A stretch of 64,000 nucleotides of DNA from Heterocephalus glaber (GCF_000247695.1 NW_004624781.1:7117521-7181520), one strand, 5' to 3'; shown: positions 1 through 11,431, numbered from the stretch's first letter. A program made the numbers and translations. The notes: generated by a model not told the origin, from the letters alone.

Positions 1-660
1 CTAGTTACAGATTTGATAGCACTTAAGTGTAATGAATACCTTATGCTTCATTGCTTGGGATATATCCAGCATGTTAAGACTAATCACTGTTAAATCTCTG
101 ATTTAACCAGTTAATGATTTTTCAAGGATAACTTAGCGGCCTCCTAAACATACTTATTTTGGCTTTGACCAGTTTTTAGCCAATTTAAACTGTATTTAGT
201 ATAAATACTTCTCATTTTTCTTTGATGATATGACAGAATGGATTTTTTTCCTTTCTCATAAAGGCAAGTGACTGTATATGTAGCATGGATTTAATTAGTT
301 TTATAATGTTGATAATTACAGGCAGAAAAGATTTAATCAAATGATTAGAGAGCTTAAATATTTGCAGGCAAGGCATCTCCTTCCCCCTTACCCTTCAGGA
401 AAAGAAAAAAGTACAGATTTACTCAAATTCAGAAAATTTAGGGCCAGTTTCCATTTGATGTTTCCTTGTTAAAACACACCAGTGTTTTAGGGAGGTGGAA
501 GAGAATCACAGTAGGGTGGGGAGGGAGAGGGAGAGGAGGCGCCAAGGGTCTGCTTAAGAACTAAGCAGAAGTATTTTCAACAAAAACAGCCATGAAACAC
601 ATTGGGGAAGTAAAATTTAAACTCCTAGAATGTTAGTTAAGGAAACCAGAATTGCAGTCT

Positions 661-751
661 TTTTTTTTTTTTTTTTTGGTACCGGGGATTGAACTTGGAT
701 CCTGGCGATTTTGAGGCAGGTGGTGGAACCACTGAGCTAAATCCCCGGCCC
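661..751 (-). repeat. IDL (tRNA-derived) SINE
   Basis: Reverse-strand copy: T-tail, then GGTACCGGGGATTGAAC, ending in the reverse of the A box (CTGAGCTAAATCCCCGGCCC). Imperfect target-site duplications, about GAAATCAGTCTTTT, flank it. Confidence 0.85.
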
Positions 752-3700
752 AAGAAATCAGTCTTTTAACCCAGCTGCAGACTAACATTATTCAGGGGAA
801 TAAAGTTCCATAGAGTTATAATTCCAATTTTTATGGTTTTTTCCTTCAATTTTAGAAACCTTACATATTTAAACTTTATCCTTCTTAAATTATTGAATGT
901 AACTTGGATATTGTGAGCTTAAAATAAAAAGGTTTTCTGACAAGCTCTTTACTATAATCCCCGGCAAGCCTGGCTCTCTTTTGCCATGTTAAAAGCCCAT
1001 CTCGGATGGCTAGGATATTTTCCTGGTTTGGCCCTTGCACTTAATTATGAAGGGAGCCCCTACCAGTTGAGATCTGCCCTGGCAGAGTCTTCGGGCATTG
1101 CATGGGTCCCCTCGGAGCCAGCAGCAGGCAAGGTGGCTCTGAGTTTGACCCTTTTTGTCACAGGCTTCAGTGTTTAGAAAGTCGTTCCCAGTACCTTTCT
1201 CTCCCACTCTAAGAACAGTGGCTCTATTTTTTCTCACCACTCAGAGTCTGCTTCTCGCACAGAGCACAGTCTGTAGCAGTAACTGGATGGTGACCGTGTG
1301 TCACAGGTGGCCTTTGTCACAGAGCCAGGGGGAAGTTGGAGGAGCTCCAGAAAGGGCAGGTTGCCCTGGGGCTTCTGTTGTTGGGCATCAGGGATTGGGT
1401 TTGCTGGTTGTGTATTTATACTGTATAATAGATCCTACACTTTTCCTTATTTTCTGTATATGTATTGATTTTCATGTTTATGGTATTTTCTCATGCCAAG
1501 ATTTGTTTATATTTTTTCAATGTTAAATTAAATTGATTTGGGTAACTTTTCTTCCCCAAGAAAGTATTTTCCCTCATGACCTAAATATGTATCTCACTGC
1601 TAAGGGTGGTATTTTTTGGACTCGTTGGCCTCCAAGGATCTCTTCTTACGTGAATTATATGCAGAGTAGAAATGGTATAAAGTAGCTTTTAGACAGCTAC
1701 TCATTTGAAACCTCTTACCCATTAAGGTTTTCTTCAATATAATATCTTTTGTTACCAAAACAAACCTTAGAAAGCAGCATATACTTCTGAGTTCACAGGG
1801 GCTTTCCGTTTGCATCTTGTCTTTCCTCCTATCACCAGGAATGCTCCTTTTATAACCTGCAGTCGTTGAAGGCCATTCTGCTTCTCTGGGGGGAAAATAC
1901 CCGACTGAATTTACCTGCAAAAGGATGACCAGTGTGGAAAGCATAGTCAACTGACGAGGTTAATAGAAAGCACATTGGAATTATTTGTACCCTGATTAGG
2001 ATAACAGTGTAAAAGACATGAATAAAAAAGTAGCAACAGTTCAGTAAGAGCCAAAAAGCAGTAGGGTAAACAGCAAACTGGGTTTATAGGCATAATAAAT
2101 GCAGTTGAACAACCATCAGCAAAAATAATTATTGAGCTTTGGAGAGCAGTGAAACCCAAAATCTAAGATGCATCTGGGATGCTTACTAAAAGAAATGTGG
2201 TCTGGAACTTTGTACTCAGAAATTTGGATTCCGTTGGTTTGAGTGGAGACTAGAAAATTGCGTTTCTTTTTAAAAATTAATTTTATTGGTAAACTTTTGA
2301 TATCCATAATGATCACATTTATCATAGGGAATTTGTACCTGTACATAACATATCTTGAGTTTTCTGTTTTTCTCCACTCCCTTTCCCTCCCTTCAGCCCT
2401 TCTTTTCCTCTTCATTTACAAAAGCTTTGGGAAATTGCATTTCTGATCAGCTTTCTAGGTGATTCTATATCAAGTATCTTGTGGACTACTTAAGAAACTC
2501 TTCCTTAGAGAAAGGAGTTTGAGTTGAGAAAATAATAGGTGATTTTTACACAGGACTGACTCATAACAGCCTAAAACAATAGTCAAGAAAGCTGTTGGCC
2601 TGGGATAGCGCTTGGCCCCTTCTCACTCTGAAAGCAGCAGGAGATGTTAACATCGTCTCCCCGGTTGTCTGCAGATTCGTCTTGGAATGAATGTTTTTTC
2701 TCTGGGCCATTCCTGGCTCCTTTCCAAAGCTTCACACGAGAAGATGAAGTCACAGTGCATGAATTATCTTTTAAAAGAATGAAATGTAGAGAACTGATGC
2801 TAACTTTCTAAATTACTTGTATTCCTTACAAAAGATATAGCCCACCTTTCTATAACATTGTTCTCTCTTTAGGGGTAGGATGATTCCAATGCAGTTTGTC
2901 ATTATTGAATCATAAGTTTTCAAGCTGGAGTAAGTCTTTGATATAATCTAATGATCTCATGTGCTAGAGGAAGACCCTGCCTAGTAGAGAGAGAAGGAAG
3001 TATACCCATGGCCACACAGCCAGTTAGTATTCCGTTGGTACTAGACTCCATCCAGATGTCCTGCCATGTGGTGACTAAATGATATATAGAAAAGGCAGGT
3101 TTTAAAACAAGTATTTATTAATATATTCCTGAAAAACATTTTAAAGGTAACCACATAAAATGGTTAATTTTTCCATTCTAAATTAAATGCTAAGCATGCT
3201 TATTAATGAAGCAGTACTTCTAATCGGTATATTCTGAAGTTAATTAAAATCATTACACTAAATGTGGGGAATTGGGATATAGAGTAGAGCCCTTACTTAA
3301 GCCCAGGAGCCCAACTTAGAGCTATCTTATATTTTTTACAAAAGGGACATGGGCCATATCTAAACTAAGAGGTAATGTGAGTGCCCTTTCCCAGCAGAGA
3401 GAGGAATGAGGAAACTTCCCTGACTCCTGGCCTGACCTCCCCACCTGCCAGCCCAGAGTTCATTAGTGCAAGGTGCTGGGTCTAGGTAGTAGTCTCACAA
3501 GTCCCACTGAGAGAGAGAAGTCTTGTTTGTATGTTTGTTTTTAAACAACCTCAATACAAGTTTGTGTTATATTCAGCAAAATTGGAGTTGAGGTCTTTCA
3601 TTCTGGAGCATAAGTGCCTGCTGTTTTAAGCACTGACTTGTACAAATGAATTGCATGTCTCAGTCTAGTAAGTTTAAGGGTGTTCTCATTATCAGCTACA

Positions 3701-3764
3701 TAGCTTTTCATCATGGAAAGTGAAACATTAGTTTTGTTGCATTTTATTACAGGTTCTTGGTTGC

Positions 3765-3770
3765 AATAAA
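3765..3770 (+). terminator. Candidate polyadenylation signal AATAAA
   Basis: AATAAA in unique sequence at the end of a long AT-rich block, followed by T-rich sequence. It is the best candidate for the end of the upstream transcript. No cDNA evidence is available here. Confidence 0.45.
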
Positions 3771-4204
3771 GATGCTGCTGAAATTAATTGATTTAAATGT
3801 TCCTTCTCCCCCACCCTCTTCATTCAGACTTGCTTTGGTTCTTCATAATTGTGGAGCGATTAATAGACACGAATAAGGCCATGTGCTTGCAGTGGAGAAA
3901 GGAAGACTACCTGGGGGTTTTAGTATGAACGCTAACCAAAATGTGCCCGGGCCCGATAGAAGGGATGCAGAGAACCACTGTGCCTACATGGGGCTCCCGG
4001 CAGTGAGCAGCTAACTCTGCAGGTAGATGGTGCTCAGAGCCAGGGAATAGCAGATTCCCCTGAGCAGCTGGGAGTTCTGGTGAATGCCACGTGGAATTGG
4101 CCATGGTTTCTGCATGCTCTGGAGGAAATTTTGAGGGAGTTCAATGTAATCCTTTTTTCAGACATTTCTTTGATAATTCTGTTTTTTTGAAGTTATATTA
4201 AGAG

Positions 4205-4391
4205 ACAGGTCATGGTGGCACGCATATGTAGTCCCAGCACTCTGGAGACTATCAAGGCCAGCCTGAGCTACACAACCAGACCCTGTCTCAAAAAAAAAAA
4301 AAGCTTTATTAAAGAAAAGGCACAGGCTGGGGGTTTAGCTCAGTGGTGCTGCAAGGTCCTGAGTTTGATTCCCAGTATTGGAAAAAAGAAA
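4205..4391 (+). repeat. B1 SINE followed by internally deleted IDL SINE
   Basis: A shortened B1 (CATGGTGGCACGC, TAGTCCCAGCACTCTGG, GACCCTGTCTC, A-run) is followed at 4325 by an IDL copy. The IDL lacks the middle part between GTGGTGCTG and CAAGGTCCTGAG. Confidence 0.75.
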
Positions 4392-4590
4392 AGGCAGGAA
4401 ATATATTTTTCTAAAGTAAGTAAATTTGGATTTGTCTGATAATCCTTCCAGAACAGAAAATTCATCTAGATTGTTTAACTGTGAAATGGAAGTAAAATAT
4501 TGCATGAACAAGTGGTGGTGCATTATAGGGGAAAGATCTTTGGCTTTATCAGACTTACAAAGGGATAATGACCCAAAAAAAGAAAGTTAG

Positions 4591-4674
4591 GGGCCCTGGG
4601 ATTTAGCTCAGTGGCACCTCACCTGCCTGGCAAACACAAGGTCCTGAATTCAATTCTCAGTACCAAAAAAAAAA
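4591..4674 (+). repeat. IDL SINE
   Basis: Near full-length copy of the 'GCACC...GCCTGGCAA' variant, ending CAGTACC plus an A-tail. Confidence 0.8.
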
Positions 4675-5534
4675 TGGTTGTCTTAGGGTCTTAAAGTTTG
4701 GTATGTAAGAATTACTAGGGATAAAGATGATCATTAAGTAAGGTAATGCTATGTACCAACCTTTCCATCTCTGTCAGGCATGCTGGCATATATGCTTGGA
4801 GGCTCCTTGCAGCCAGAACTGACCAGCCTGGCTGGCTCTTCATTGCTAATGAGACGAGATCTCAGCAGATATATCATCTATTTGCAGCACTGTGGTTGAG
4901 AAATTTTTATAGACTAGTCACCTTGGTGTCCTTAATTCTGCCTGGATTTACTGCTAATCAGAAATCAGCTCTCAACACAGGCATGACTGTTCTGCAGCCT
5001 GATGGAGACGCAGCTCTGAGCAGGGGGCAGGCCCAGTGCTCCACAGTCTGTCAGGAAGTGCGGTGGCCTGGTCAGCAGGCAGCTGACCAGCTGTGGGTGT
5101 TGGTTCAGCTGGGTACCTCGTGCCATGGTGCCGTGGCAGGTGACTGCTGCGTGCTGTCTCAGCTGCCACTCCTGTCCCAGGTTAGTCTCATGATGGACAA
5201 GGGCGGCAGCAGCTCGCTACCTTGCCTGAGTTGGGTGAGGGGTAAAATTCCAAGTTCCAAGAAGCCCTTCTCCGTGCTCATTCAGCAGTTACTTAGCAAC
5301 GAACACGAGCCAGCCCATTGTTAGCCCATGAAGAAGCACAGCTTGAGAGGGTGTAGTCCTTGCCCTCAGCGGGCAGGCACTCAGGAGAAATCTCAGCTCC
5401 ACCCCGCTAGCACACCCTGTGCGACCCTAGCACTTCTTACAGGCAGGCTAATTCTTACTCTTGCCCAATGTCCAGGGATACTCCAATCCCTAATCCAATC
5501 CATGTTCTGTCTGATATTCAAGACCCTGTAGCAG

Positions 5535-5655
5535 CCAGACATGGTGGAACAGCAGCTGTGATCCCAGATATTCAGGAGGCGGAAGCAGGAGAATCACTTA
5601 AGTGAAAACGGAGGCCAGCCTGGGCAGCACAGTGAGACCCGCTCTCAAAAAAAGG
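5535..5655 (+). repeat. B1 SINE
   Basis: Diverged B1 with GCCAGACATGGTGG at the left, GGCCAGCCTGGGCAGCAC in the middle and CTCAAAAAAA at the end. Confidence 0.75.
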
Positions 5656-5739
5656 GACCCTGTGTCACTTGACCAATCCTTTCCTTAACCTCAACTTGTG
5701 CCTCAGCTCTTCACTTCCTTGCAAGCAATTAGTATAGCA

Positions 5740-5990
5740 CATGCTTGCAAGTCAGAACCAGGCTGCCCGTGGAGTTTGCAGCTTGTGTGGGAATCACTAG
5801 CAGAGGTGGAACCTGGCTTCCCCCTCACCCCTGCTACTTCCTAGCTTTGTGAGCTTGCCCTTGTTTACAAATCCTGACCCTCCAGTTCTAGGTGTGAGGT
5901 AGGAAGAAGAATAGAATCTTCTTCAACAGAATGTAGTGAGGCTTAGATTTAATACACATAAAGCTCTTGGCACCCGGCACATAAAAACCT
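5740..5990 (+). repeat. MIR-like ancient SINE
   Basis: Carries MIR hallmarks in order: AACCTGGCTTCC, CTACTTCCTAGCTTTGTGAGC, then a tail resembling ATAAAGCTCTTGGCACCCGGCACAT. The central part is degraded. Confidence 0.6.
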
Positions 5991-6266
5991 CAATAAAGGT
6001 CGTCTCGAATGTGGCATCTCATTTTGTACCATACTGTTAGCTACTGGTTTTGTTTCTCCATTTAGATTACAGATTCTGAAAGCAGGTGCTCTTAAGCTTA
6101 ATTCTCCCCACAATACCCCTACAGAGTCAAATACAGTACCCAGAATTGCCAAATACAAAATTTCTGGCCTCCTCCATTTAGGGTTGTCTGATTGCTAGGT
6201 TATAAATTCCTCAGCACACACCTACCAAAAGAAACCAAATTCTTCCCTAATACAAGCTTTTAAGGC

Positions 6267-6355
6267 TTTTTTTTTTTTTTTTTGGCACCAGGGATCGGAC
6301 TTGGGACCTTGAGCTTGTGAGCCAGGCGCCTGAACCACTGAGCTAAGTCCCCGGC
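6267..6355 (-). repeat. IDL SINE
   Basis: T-tail, GGCACCAGGGATCGGAC, reverse A box at the right edge. Confidence 0.8.
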
Positions 6356-6399
6356 CTCATGGCTTACTTTAAAAGGGAGTTAGAAATTGTTTTTTACTA

Positions 6400-7080
6400 A
6401 CTGCCATTTGATTATAATTGACATGGAATTTTGTGGTTAACTTCACTGATGTATAATATTCATACCCATTTAATGCAAAAGACGCACAACTTTCCCTCTG
6501 GTCTTTTCCTTCTTCACTCTTGGATCCAGCTATTGTTATCAACTGTGCTCTTCCAATTAGAACACTGAAGTTTATTTAAACTCAGCATATGGAAAATGAG
6601 GCCTTTATCTGGTGTGCAAGATTGGTTCCCAGGAAGAATAAAATGAGCTAAGCAGCTTCACAAAGCTGATGAAAGACCATAAACTTTCACTTTCCATTAA
6701 CATCTGTCGTGCACTGATCAAATCCAGCCTCTGTTCATTGACCTTCTCCCCACCCTCCAACAATAACTATGCTGCATTCAGATCAACTTTTCTTTTTCCT
6801 TCTCTCTCTTCCACAGATTTGTCTTTCTTGTGTCTGGCTTATTTCAGTTAATATAATGTCCTTCCATTTTGCTGCAAATGAGGGTTTGATTGTTTTTAGT
6901 GGTTGAATAATATTCTATTGTATATGTATACCTCGTTTTCTTTACCCGTTGTTTTGGTGGGCACCTAGCCTGCCTCCATATGTGAGCATTAGACATAGGC
7001 ATGCAGCTATCTTTGTTACCCAGAGTGCATTTCCTTTGGATATATCCTCAGAAGTCCTGAGCTTCAGTCCCAGCCCTTTA
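6400..7080. mobile_element. Old L1 3'-region fragment
   Basis: Contains phrases typical of ancient mammalian L1 tails, such as GTGTCTGGCTTATTTCAGTTA, GGTTGAATAATATTCTATTG and TTTCCTTTGGATATATCCTCAGAAGT. There is no coding capacity. Boundaries, strand and subfamily are not resolved by eye. Confidence 0.55.
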
Positions 7081-7095
7081 TTAAATTTTTAATTT

Positions 7096-7181
7096 ATTTT
7101 TTTGGGGGCTACCGGGGATCGTACTCAGGACCTTGTGCTTGCAAGGCAGATGGCAGAACCACTGAGCTAAATCCCTGGCCC
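7096..7181 (-). repeat. IDL SINE
   Basis: Reverse copy with T-run, GCTACCGGGGATCGTACTC and the terminal reverse A box. It sits between two L1 pieces. Confidence 0.8.
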
Positions 7182-7189
7182 AAGTACCA

Positions 7190-7606
7190 AAGAAAGAAGG
7201 AAAAAGTCCATACTACTCAAAGTGATCCACAGATTCAATGCAATGGCCATCAAAATACCAATGACAGAGCTGGGGATTTAGCTCAGTGATGCTGCCACCT
7301 GCCTCGAAAGTGCAAGGTCCCAAGTTCGGTCCCCACTACCAAAAAAAAAAAAATCAATGACATTCTTTGCAAAACTGGAAAAAATGTGTCAATTCATAAG
7401 GAACCACAAAAGATTTGGCATAGCCAGAGCAATCGAACAAAAACAGCAAAGCCAGAAGGATCATGATACTGATTTTAGGACATACTGCAGAGCCACAGTC
7501 ACCAAAACAGAATAATACTGGCATAAAACAGATGCACAGGCCAATGGGGCAAAATAGAGATCACTGGGATATTTATCTTATCCCACACTAAGGTGTTAGG
7601 TGGACA
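7190..7606 (+). mobile_element. L1 ORF2 fragment (non-functional)
   Basis: The + strand shows the 3' part of L1 ORF2: CAGATTCAATGCAATGGCCATC, then ACATTCTTTGCAAAACTGG and TACTGGCATAAAACAGATGC. Conceptual translation gives FNAMAIKIPMT and, after the inserted SINE, residues matching the ORF2 region downstream of the reverse-transcriptase core. Stops and the SINE insertion make it dead. Confidence 0.75.
7267..7353 (+). repeat. IDL SINE nested in L1
   Basis: IDL with A-tail inserted into the L1 ORF2 fragment. The L1 words ACCAATGAC and ATCAATGAC on either side form an imperfect target-site duplication. Confidence 0.85.
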
Positions 7607-7872
7607 GAGGTGGTGCTTCTCAACTGGTTGCTAATAAAGTTGCCTGGGGAGCTTTTAGAAAAGGATCCCTGGGGCTGGGGATTTAGCTCAGTGGTTCCAC
7701 CGCCTGCTTTGCAAGCGCAAGGTCCCAAGTTCGATCCCCGGTACCAAAAAAGAAAAGGATGCCTAAGTCCCGGGATCAATTCCATCAAAACAGGGAGGAG
7801 GAGTCCTGGTGTCTTTTCATTTTTTACCAGCTCTCTAGGTGAGCCTAATATGCAACCACAGTAAAGAGTCTC
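7607..7872. mobile_element. MER5A-like hAT MITE, split by an IDL SINE
   Basis: The left end has GTGCTTCTCAACTGG and TTGCCTGGGGAGCTTTTAGAAAA; the right end has AGCTCTCTAGGTGAGCCTAATATGCAACC. These are hallmarks of MER5A/Charlie-type non-autonomous elements. An IDL copy at 7671-7757 interrupts it. Confidence 0.6.
7671..7757 (+). repeat. IDL SINE nested in a MER5A-like element
   Basis: Near-consensus copy ending CGGTACC plus an A-tail. Target-site duplications AAAAGGATCCCT and AAAAGGATGCCT flank it, so the insertion is later than the MER5A-like element. Confidence 0.9.
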
Positions 7873-8408
7873 CAAAGTAGAGCAAGATTTTATTCACAAA
7901 ATGTTAGAGCCAGAAGAGTTTCTTAGAAATCATCTAATCTGTCTTACTTTACATCGGGGAGCTGAGATGAGCCGGGAAACAAGTTGCTGCCTGCTATTTA
8001 AGAGCTGTACTTCAGCTCTGTCCCCTCCGTCCACAGCAATGTCCTCCCCAACTTCAACTCAGCCGAGGAGTTTGCCCACCCGAGGGGTCCAGGGTGGGGA
8101 AAGCAGAGGAGGCCACAGGTTCTGAGACCTCACCTTGCCCGGAACGGCTTAGCTTTTTCTCATAGATGACAGAGGAGCATGAAATGAAGAAGTGAAAATT
8201 TCCCCTCATTTTATAGGCAAGGAAGCTGAGGCCCAGACACGACTACAAGGCTGCAGAGCTGGCAAATGGCAGAGCTGGTACCAAACTCAGGCTAACTTCC
8301 TGAGGCACGAGACCTTCCCTAAAAGCACAAAGATAGTAGTAGAAGAGAGCCACTTGCATGCAGTCTAGGAATTTCAATCTAAAACTACTACTGAATTCCT
8401 GAAATCTA

Positions 8409-8527
8409 GCTGGGCACAGTGGCACACGCCTGTGATCCCAGCACTCCGGGCTGAGGCAGGAGGATCGCTGCAAGTTCAAGGCCAGCCTGGGCTACATAGT
8501 GAAGCCCTGTCTCAAAAAAGGAAAAAC
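8409..8527 (+). repeat. B1 SINE
   Basis: Well-preserved B1: TGGGCACAGTGGCACACGCC, GATCGCTGCAAGTTCAAGGC, GAAGCCCTGTCTC, A-tail. Confidence 0.9.
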
Positions 8528-8669
8528 AAATCTTAGAATCAAGGAAATATGATATTTGCCTGAAATCTGAGTTCTTTCAGGGACCAAGCACAAAAATCAC
8601 ATACTGGGCGGGTCTTGGATGTGAATCTCTCTGAATTTGCTCACGAGAGAAGGGGGAGCATGGGAAACG

Positions 8670-9355
8670 GAAGGGAACTTGGAATCTGGTGGAGCTGGGT
8701 CCAAATCCAGCAGCTGTGATCTTGAGCAACCCCTCTGCCTCCCTCACCAGGGGAACACCAGGTTTTGATGCCTTCCCAGAGCTGCTGTGAGGCCGGGGTA
8801 CCGAGCGCATGGCTGGCCTGGGATGGGCGTGGAAGTGATTTATGAAGCTGGAGTTGGCGTCCTGCTGTTGATCCAACCCCACCCTTCCACAGCTGCTAGT
8901 GGATGCCGTCCGCTGTCTAGGACCAGAGCCACCAGGCCCAATCCCAGGGAGGAGATAGATGCTAGGAGACGAGTAGAACGTGACTCAGCCTCGGGGATCT
9001 TGGAAGAACAGCTGGCTCAGGACCCTGAGCGAGGAGGGTACAGAGGCTTCCCTCGGGGTGACTGGACTCTGCCTTGAGCTCTGCTACTTCCCACCTGGCC
9101 GACTCAGCAGTGCTCTTCCTGTGTTGCGTACTGCTTTGAGGGGAGGCACCATCACCACTGTGCCTTTGGCAGGGACAGCACGTTGTACCTGTGAGCAGGT
9201 GACACATCCCCCTCCGAATACCCTAAGTGACTTAACCTCTCTGTGTGTCAGCTCCCTCTTCATAGAACAGAGCTAATCATGGTAGTACTCCATGGAGAAA
9301 ATGCATGTAAAGCTCCTAGTGCGTAGTGTGTAGCACTCAACAAACACAAGCTAGT
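8670..9355. repeat. Two or more MIR-like ancient SINE fragments
   Basis: At 8670-8790 the text GAGCTGGGTCCAAATCCAG...CTGTGATCTTGAGCAA resembles a MIR core. At about 9060-9355 GAGCTCTGCTACTTCC, AGTGACTTAACCTCTCTGTG and GTAAAGCTCCTAGTGCGTAG form another, longer copy. Limits are approximate. Confidence 0.5.
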
Positions 9356-9569
9356 TAGTGGCTCTCTGGGCAGTGGAGAGAAAATGGTCAGGAAGGCTGC
9401 ACGGGGTGGAACATCTGGATTGGGCATTAAAGGGCAGGTGTCCCAGCAAAGAGCAAAGAGGGTGCTTTACAACAGCAAGGGAGGGATGGGGCAGGGGAGC
9501 TGGCACGCTGGTCGCAGCAGTCCTGGGCCGCATGGCTTCCTGCAGCTCTGAGGGAGTGGACAGTGTTTT

Positions 9570-9943
9570 TACCAGGTGTGATCAAAAATAGGGTGGATAT
9601 TGTCACTGAGCGCTATCCGACAGAGAGGCAGGCTTGTAAACACATCACAGTGTGCCCTCACCTGCCTGTTCACCAGCTCTGGCACCGTGTGACTTCTGGC
9701 TCTTCCCCAAAATGTCCAGGAAAGGTAAGCGTTTTGAATCAACTCAGGATATTGAAGCCGCCACGACAGTGGAGCTGAAGGCATGAAAGAGGACTTCTAG
9801 AACTGCTCCAGAAAGTGGTGAGAATGATGGGGTAAATGTGTTTGAAACCGGGGTATTTGGAGCAGAATTCATGGCAATGTGTCTTTTACTATAATACAAT
9901 TTTTCACTGTAACCGTTCACCATATTTTGGTTCACACCTTGTA
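9570..9943 (+). mobile_element. Internally deleted mariner-type DNA transposon with both TIRs
   Basis: The left end ACCAGGTGTGATCAAAAATAGG and the reverse complement of the right end, ACAAGGTGTGAACCAAAATATGG, are terminal inverted repeats. Both are flanked by TA, as mariner requires. Inside, the frame from about 9670 reads YSPALAPCDFWLFPKM, which matches the conserved mariner transposase block holding the last catalytic Asp. The element is about 374 bp against about 1.3 kb for a full mariner, so most of the gene is deleted and the rest is broken. Confidence 0.8.
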
Positions 9944-10000
9944 ACTTAGTCAAGTTCCATAACAGAGCCCTAAATAGCATGTTTATATTGTCTCTGATTC

Positions 10001-10082
10001 TTTTTTTTGGTACGGGGGATCGAACACAGGACCTTGTGCTTGCTGGGCAGACATGGTGCCACTGGGCTACATCCTCAGCCCC
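10001..10082 (-). repeat. IDL SINE
   Basis: T-run, GGTACGGGGGATCGAACACAGG, ending CTACATCCTCAGCCCC. Confidence 0.8.
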
Positions 10083-10314
10083 ATTTTAGTCATTTTTAAG
10101 TGCAAACTTCAGCGACATTAGATACATTCACATTGCTGTGTAACCATCAGCACTAGTTATTTCTAGAGCCTTTTATCATCTCAAACTGAAGACTGTATTT
10201 TTTCCTTCTCTAAATTATATTTACTCTTAAATCTGCTTACAAAAAAAATAGGTTACATTTAATACAAGTAATTTGGAAAAACCAGGAAAACATAAAGGAA
10301 TATAAAAAATAATT
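10083..10314. mobile_element. Possible L1 3'-region remnant
   Basis: The words GATACATTCACATTGCTGTGTAACCATCAGCAC resemble the old L1 tail segment also seen near 24650-25000. Short and degraded. Confidence 0.35.
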
Positions 10315-10557
10315 CTTTTTTTAGATGGATGGGGTCTTGCTGTATAGTTCAGGCTAGCCTTGAACTCACTATATAGTCCAAGCTGGCCTCAAACTCTCGG
10401 TGATCCTCCTGCCTCAGCCTCCCAAGTGCTGGGTCTTGTGTGTATTTTTGGTTTATGATTTTTTTTGGAGACAAAAATCTTCCTATAGTTCAGACTGACC
10501 TTGAATTTGGGGTGATCCTCCTGCCCCAGCCTCTTGAGTGGTAGGATTACGGGAATA
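10315..10557 (-). repeat. Two reverse B1 SINEs in a row
   Basis: 10315-10434 has the reverse B1 pattern (GTCTTGCTGTATAG, GATCCTCCTGCCTCAGCCTCC). 10459-10557 is a second, more diverged copy. Confidence 0.8.
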
Positions 10558-10660
10558 AAGGAGTCAATTGCTTAAGCCCCATAATTCCACACATTGGTTT
10601 GGGATTAAGGAGAGGGGCTGAGGAGTTCAGGAGAGTTTTGAATGTACTTAAGTGTTTGGG

Positions 10661-10743
10661 GTTTTTTTGATACCGGGGATTGAACTCGGGACCTTGTGCT
10701 TGCGAGGCAGGCGCTGGAACCACTGAGCTAAATCCCGGGGCCA
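10661..10743 (-). repeat. IDL SINE
   Basis: Reverse copy with GATACCGGGGATTGAACTCGG. AGTTTTGAATGTA occurs on both sides, to the left after a short extra tail, so it is the likely target-site duplication. Confidence 0.85.
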
Positions 10744-10849
10744 AGTTTTGAATGTAAAAGATGGGATTATTACAAACGCATCTGTCTTTTGCCTTCCCTA
10801 AAGGGGGATGAGCGGCTCTCATAGAGAACCGTGTAGCCCACTCTTCCCT

Positions 10850-11300
10850 GGCCCGTTACTATGTAACAAGCAGCCCTCAATTTAGTGGTGTGAAAGGGCA
10901 TCAGTCACGGTTGCTCTTTCTGCGCTCTTGTATCTGGGGGGCGGCTGGGCTCCGGGTCCCCTGAGTGGCCGCAGTCACACAGAGGCTGGCGGAGGCCTCC
11001 GGGAAGCGGTGCCCCTGAGTGTGGGCTCCTGGAACGACACAAACATCTGGGGCTGGGGCTCTGCCTCGCCTCTTCTTCAGCGGGCTCCCCATCAGGCCTC
11101 TTGACCGCGGCAGCTGCAAGGTGGCTGTTCTTACACAGGGGTTCGGGGGTCCAAAGGTGCTGTCCCCAGGAGAGAGCCAGGCCGCATCCCCTCGGAGGAC
11201 AAACTCCGCGCGTGCGGTAGGAAATCGCCTCCGCCGCGCTCTGGCCTTTAGCATCCAGTCCCCGAAGCTGACCCACATTCCCGGGAGGGGAATTGGAGGG
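10850..11300. other. GC-rich segment with an eroded old repeat, class uncertain
   Basis: The left edge, TTACTATGTAACAAGCAGCCC...AATTTAGTGGTGTGAAA, resembles a widespread ancient mammalian repeat. The rest is GC-rich with several CpGs and overlapping open frames on both strands (up to 155 codons). The open frames follow from base composition and show no family motif. Confidence 0.35.
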
Positions 11301-11337
11301 GTGCGAAAAACTTTGTGGGAGATTTTCTCTTTCCCAG

Positions 11338-11405
11338 TCCTGAAGATCAAACCCTGGACTTAATGTGTGCACTGGGTGTGCTCTACTGCTAAGCTACACC
11401 CCAGC
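11338..11405 (-). repeat. ID-type SINE fragment
   Basis: GATCAAACCCTGGACTT...CTACTGCTAAGCTACACCCCAGCC, a reverse ID core without a tail. Confidence 0.6.
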
Positions 11406-11431
11406 CGCAAGACCTTGAAGATATATTTCAA

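Larger units (their letters stand above)
1..3790 (+). other. Probable 3' UTR and flank of the upstream gene (DPP8 by synteny)
   Basis: This AT-rich stretch is mostly free of repeats (one reverse IDL at 661-751 and a weak MIR-like patch near 2930-3075) and has no convincing open frame. It ends at a well-formed AATAAA. In mammals DPP8 lies directly upstream of IGDCC4 in the same orientation, so a long DPP8 3' UTR is the natural reading. No DPP8 coding sequence is in the window, so the gene identity is inferred from gene order only. An earlier AATAAA near 923 could be an alternative end. Confidence 0.4.

Noticed and set aside
4746..5324. 192-codon open frame in intergenic sequence
   Set aside because: No recognisable motif, no splice or promoter context, and a frame of this length is expected about once by chance in 64 kb over six frames.
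10901..11372. Overlapping 149- and 155-codon minus-strand frames
   Set aside because: Two frames open at once in GC-rich sequence over an eroded repeat; no family resemblance.
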